26,180 bases of DNA from NCBI GenBank assembly GCA_036274495.1, contig DASUFP010000089.1:1-26180 (forward strand), read 5' to 3'. The translations under genes were made by a program, and so were the position numbers. The DNA is from DASUFP01 sp036274495. Lineage in GTDB: Bacteria > Bacteroidota > Bacteroidia > AKYH767-A > OLB10. Shown piece by piece: positions 23,939-26,180 of the stretch; within the stretch, counting starts at the first letter, position 1; every line of letters starts with the position of its first letter. The notes below the pieces were generated by a model that was not told the DNA's origin, did not search any database, and saw nothing but the letters and a program-made list of their open reading frames with translations.

Positions 23939-24666
23939 TTTCTTGACTCAAGGATTGTACGGGTTACCATCACAAAAAAAGCAATCACACTTAAAAAATA
24001 AATCACATCACGGGTATCAATCACTCCCCGGCTCATGGATGCGTAATGGGCACTTAAACCCAGGTTGTAAACAATTGCGGCGGCATCGGTACTGCCGAGA
24101 AGAGTACTTGAAGCATCAAATCCGGCATAACAAATAAAACAGAGAAACAATCCTATGATAAATGCCACCACCTGATTATCGGAGAGTGCAGATGCAAATA
24201 CGCCTATAGAAACAAATACAGCTCCCAGAAACAACAATCCCGCATACGACCCCCACATGGAACCGGTGTCAATATTACCCGGAGGTGCACCCAGTAAATG
24301 AACACTAATATAAAATACAAGTGTGGGCAATAACGAAAACAGCACCAGCATTACACCTGAAACATATTTTGCAAGCACTACCTGCATTTCAGTCAAAGGA
24401 CGCGTCAACAACAACTCGATTGTACCCGACTTTTTTTCCTCAGAAAAAAGGCGCATGGTAATAGCGGGCACCAGAAACATATATACCCATGGTGTGATAA
24501 TGAACAGCGGGTCAATAGATGCATAACCTGCTTCCGGAATATTAAACTCTGTTTCAGGAAAAATCCAGGTTATCAGACTTATGGTCAGCAAAAAGACGAT
24601 AACAGCCAGGTATCCAATCAGTGAATTTAGAAAACCATTTATTTCCTTTCGGATAAGCGTGAGCAT
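23932..24666 (-). CDS. gldF: Gliding-motility-associated ABC transporter permease GldF
   Basis: An ABC-2-type permease with about six transmembrane segments. I chose the ATG at 24666 (MLTLIRKEINGFLNSLIGYL, 244 residues), which matches the family length of about 240 and begins with the conserved amphipathic helix before the first membrane segment. An in-frame ATG at 24723 would add 19 residues and lies upstream of a -7 box at 24693-24686, so it is less likely. Family-like stretches: TPWVYMFLVPAITMRLFSEEKKSGTIELLLTRPLT and ALSDNQVVAFIIGLFLCF. It is the first gene of gldF-gldG-DUF4340. The cognate ATPase must be encoded elsewhere. Confidence 0.93.
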   Translation of the reverse strand: MLTLIRKEINGFLNSLIGYLAVIVFLLTISLITWIFPETEFNIPEAGYASIDPLFIITPWVYMFLVPAITMRLFSEEKKSGTIELLLTRPLTEMQVVLAKYVSGVMLVLFSLLPTLVFYISVHLLGAPPGNIDTGSMWGSYAGLLFLGAVFVSIGVFASALSDNQVVAFIIGLFLCFICYAGFDASSTLLGSTDAAAIVYNLGLSAHYASMSRGVIDTRDVIYFLSVIAFFVMVTRTILESRKW

Positions 24667-24685
24667 CAGTTTGATTGGATTGCGG

Positions 24686-24693
24686 CAAAAATA
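24686..24693 (-). promoter_or_regulatory. Promoter -7 box (TATTTTTG) for gldF-gldG-DUF4340
   Basis: A perfect TAnnTTTG match on the minus strand, 19 nt upstream of the ATG at 24666 and downstream of the alternative ATG at 24723. It therefore also decides the gldF start. Confidence 0.5.
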
Positions 24694-24712
24694 CAAATAC
24701 CACCCGAAAGCG

Positions 24713-24728
24713 GCCGGAAACATCCGGC
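24713..24728 (-). terminator. Weak hairpin between the ABM gene and gldF
   Basis: GCCGGA and TCCGGC form a perfect 6-bp stem with a 4-nt loop, 16 bp after the stop of the ABM-domain gene. The following minus-strand sequence CGCTTTCG has only three T residues, so it is at best a weak terminator. Confidence 0.3.
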
Positions 24729-24744
24729 AATATTTACAATAGTT

Positions 24745-25032
24745 TTACCCGGCATGATTCAGGCTCCAGGCTTCCGCTTTTGCTGCAAACATAGGTTTCA
24801 CCTGTTTCCAGATTGACAGAAAGAGTTCCGATTCCAAATAACCGCGCAAGTCAGCTTCCGACTCCCAATGGCTGAGGGTAAACAACACTCCCGATAAATT
24901 GGTTTCCTGAAGCAGTTCCAGATACCGGCAGCCCCGGGATGCATGAATGGAATCGCGGACGGTTTCGAAATGCCTTATAAAGGCATCCATATAATCGGTC
25001 TTTAAGGTGAGTTTTACAATTCTGACTATCAT
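24745..25032 (-). CDS. ABM-domain (antibiotic biosynthesis monooxygenase-like) small protein
   Basis: A 95-residue protein with the ferredoxin-like ABM fold: MIVRIVKLTLKTDYMDAFIRHFE (first strand and helix), RDSIHASRGCRYLELLQE (second helix and strand) and LFTLSHWESEADLRGYLES (third strand and helix with the conserved HWES-type motif). The family includes quinol monooxygenases, haem-degrading enzymes and proteins of unknown role; no haem ligand pattern is clear, so no substrate is assigned. Its ATG overlaps the stop of the SAM-HAT gene by 4 bp (ATGA), so the two are translationally coupled. Confidence 0.85.
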   Translation of the reverse strand: MIVRIVKLTLKTDYMDAFIRHFETVRDSIHASRGCRYLELLQETNLSGVLFTLSHWESEADLRGYLESELFLSIWKQVKPMFAAKAEAWSLNHAG

Positions 25033-25805
25033 TTCAGGAAGTCTATCCTAATTGTATCGCCATACCTCAGATACAGCAATTCTGCCGCATTCCCTTCACA
25101 AATAGCGATTTCGAGGTACCCTGAACTGTTAAAGAGCACCAGCATGTTTCCGGGACCCGCTTCTTTATAGTCGGTGCTGATATTGCTGAGCATATACTCC
25201 CGCATTCGGAGGTGAATTTCAAAAGCTCTTCCTCCTCCAATCCTGTTAAAGAGTTCGCTGGTGACATTGGTAATAAGGTTGCCGAATGAATCCTGATAAA
25301 TAACAGCGCCGCTGATGGAATCGTCTTCCAGATACGGCTGGAACATGGTTTTAACCAGATAATCATCAACCGGCTTGCCCATGTCGCTAACTTTTCCCCC
25401 TTTAGCCAGATATGCTGCCGAATCGGCCAGCACCTGCAGCGAAGGAATTACCATTGCTCCTTTCGCATCCATGATGTAATACTTTTCTGAAGGCACTTCA
25501 TCGAAAGCAAGCGAAAAGAATCCGTCGTTGTTTCCTATAAAATAATGGCCTTTGTGCTTCAGGGCTATGGCCGATGATTTGTGTCCGCCATGGGCAATTA
25601 AGCCCACTACATGAACCGTCCCTTCCGGATAATGACTCCATGAATTACGCAGAATCAGGGCACCTTCAATAATATCGTACTGCTTTACGTGATGAGAGAT
25701 ATCAATTACAGGCACATTCGGGCATTGTTTTAACAATTCGCCCTTCAGTGCAGCAACAAAAAAGTCTCTGGTTCCCCAGTCGGTGGTTAATGTAATGACA
25801 GCCAT
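25029..25805 (-). CDS. SAM hydroxide adenosyltransferase (DUF62)-family protein, catalytic motif diverged
   Basis: A 258-residue protein of the SAM-HAT / chlorinase-fluorinase fold family, whose active members hydrolyse S-adenosylmethionine to adenosine and methionine. Family features: ITLTTDWGTRDFFVAALKGEL at the N-terminus, VIDISHHVKQYDIIEGALIL, HYFIGNNDGFFSL, YQDSFGNLITNV and YLEIAICEGNAAELL. In active members a conserved Asp and Arg sit in a VDPGVGxxRR stretch and a His in FHGRD. Here those places read VGLIAHGGHKSS and PSLQVLAD, so none of the three is visible. Bacteroidota paralogues may share this divergence; that is from memory. The gene leads a two-gene overlap with the ABM gene, upstream of gldF. 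The upstream in-frame sequence offers no better start than the ATG at 25805. Confidence 0.88.
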   Translation of the reverse strand: MAVITLTTDWGTRDFFVAALKGELLKQCPNVPVIDISHHVKQYDIIEGALILRNSWSHYPEGTVHVVGLIAHGGHKSSAIALKHKGHYFIGNNDGFFSLAFDEVPSEKYYIMDAKGAMVIPSLQVLADSAAYLAKGGKVSDMGKPVDDYLVKTMFQPYLEDDSISGAVIYQDSFGNLITNVTSELFNRIGGGRAFEIHLRMREYMLSNISTDYKEAGPGNMLVLFNSSGYLEIAICEGNAAELLYLRYGDTIRIDFLK

Positions 25806-25835
25806 TTAAGGATCATATGGCCATTTAGGCGGCCT

Positions 25836-25858
25836 CAAAAATAAGGAATCACACGCAA
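25836..25858 (-). promoter_or_regulatory. Promoter (TTG-12 nt-TATTTTTG) for the SAM-HAT/ABM genes
   Basis: On the minus strand TATTTTTG (25843-25836) is a perfect TAnnTTTG box with a TTG (25858-25856) exactly 12 nt upstream. The leader of about 25 nt holds a three-codon mini-ORF (25824-25813). Confidence 0.5.
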
Positions 25859-25871
25859 CCGATCATTTATT

Positions 25872-25879
25872 TAATTTTG
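25872..25879 (+). promoter_or_regulatory. Promoter -7 box (TAATTTTG) for phoH
   Basis: A perfect TAnnTTTG match about 40 nt upstream of the likely phoH start, back to back with the SAM-HAT promoter in the 113-bp divergent gap. No TTG at consensus distance upstream. Confidence 0.5.
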
Positions 25880-25918
25880 AACCTTTAAACAATTACTGTT
25901 AACTAACTCCAGCTTCTT

Positions 25919-26180
25919 TTGAAAGAAATCACATTCCCTGTTGGCATGAACCCGGTTGGCTTTTTCGGGGTAAATGACGCCAATCTTGAGCTTATCAGAA
26001 AAAAATTTCCCGGTCTCCGCATTATTTCAAGGGGCAACGATTTAAAAATCCTAGGCGACGAGGCACAGATTGCCCTTGTTCAGGAAAAACTTGAAATGCT
26101 TCTTGCCGGTTACGAAAAAGCAGGACATCTGGACGAAAGGACGGTGACTGAAATACTCGAAAACAATGGTTCTCAGGACC
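25919..26180 (+). CDS. phoH: PhoH-family ATPase, 3'-truncated by the window end
   Basis: Only the first 87 codons are present; the frame is open to the window end. The translated N-terminus includes NPVGFFGVNDANLELIRKKF, then LRIISRGNDLKILGDEAQI and a helix, which matches the N-terminal region preceding the ATPase domain in PhoH/YbeZ proteins. The Walker motifs would lie beyond the window. Start: a TTG at 25919 keeps the whole conserved N-terminal strand, and an in-frame stop lies at 25904-25906; the first ATG (25946) would cut into the conserved region. PhoH-like proteins are cytoplasmic ATPases linked to RNA metabolism, often acting near YbeY; the exact role is unsettled. Confidence 0.85.
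   Translation, partial: MKEITFPVGMNPVGFFGVNDANLELIRKKFPGLRIISRGNDLKILGDEAQIALVQEKLEMLLAGYEKAGHLDERTVTEILENNGSQD

Noticed and set aside
24667..24723. Upstream ATG start for gldF
   Set aside because: Lies upstream of the likely promoter box and adds 19 residues not expected in the family.
1..26180. CRISPR arrays, tRNA or rRNA genes, insertion sequences
   Set aside because: No spaced direct repeats, no cloverleaf-like or rRNA sequence, and no transposase or terminal repeats seen by reading; a tool search could still find something small.

Overview
The window is a gene-dense stretch of core chromosome from a member of the phylum Bacteroidota. Several signs point there. There are gliding-motility ABC transporter genes (gldF, gldG). 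A secreted protein carries a C-terminal type IX secretion (T9SS) sorting domain. There is a TonB-dependent receptor with an N-terminal carboxypeptidase-regulatory-like domain, and a lipoprotein with a K-D-D motif just after its lipidated cysteine. Most clear promoters carry the Bacteroidota -7 box TAnnTTTG, and good Shine-Dalgarno sequences are lacking. The order xerD/aroQ, dnaN next to gldG/gldF, SAM-HAT and phoH also fits. I cannot assign it below phylum level.

Layout. 1-1724 is the 3' part of lon (5' end outside the window). It converges, 4 bp apart, on a minus-strand group of wzm (4609-3758), wzt (3758-2496) and a PAPS-type sulfotransferase (2406-1729), a candidate export and sulfation unit for a surface polysaccharide. 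5668-4760 encodes a membrane-anchored coiled-coil protein with its own promoter and terminator. tsaD (6815-5781) and a 1472-residue TamB-like protein (6881-11299) are divergent. A TonB-dependent receptor (11414-14227) and a T9SS-exported alpha/beta-hydrolase-like protein (14261-15805) form a likely operon ending at a strong bidirectional terminator. Minus-strand genes follow: a BaiN-like flavoprotein (17069-15855), a DUF4382 lipoprotein (17892-17110), a DUF985 cupin (18474-17974) and xerD (19387-18488). aroQ (19495-19929) is divergent from xerD and converges on dnaN (21101-19983). Upstream of dnaN on the same strand are a DUF4340 gene, gldG and gldF, then an ABM-domain protein and a SAM-hydroxide-adenosyltransferase-family protein. 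The window ends in the 5' part of phoH (25919 onwards, plus strand).

How the genes work together. Much of the window concerns the cell envelope: polysaccharide export (Wzm/Wzt), outer-membrane biogenesis (TamB), outer-membrane uptake (TonB receptor) with a secreted partner, a surface lipoprotein, and the GldF/GldG/DUF4340 group. The rest is housekeeping: Lon proteolysis, t6A tRNA modification, chromosome dimer resolution, the shikimate pathway and the replication clamp.

No tRNA, rRNA, CRISPR array, insertion sequence or prophage is seen, and no gene-free stretch exceeds about 150 bp. I do not see a clearly new multi-gene system. The points most worth a second look are the T9SS protein whose nucleophile position reads Gly instead of Ser, the SAM-HAT protein that seems to lack all canonical catalytic residues, the lon terminator hidden inside the neighbouring gene, and a recurrent TTG-12-nt-TAnnTTTG promoter arrangement.
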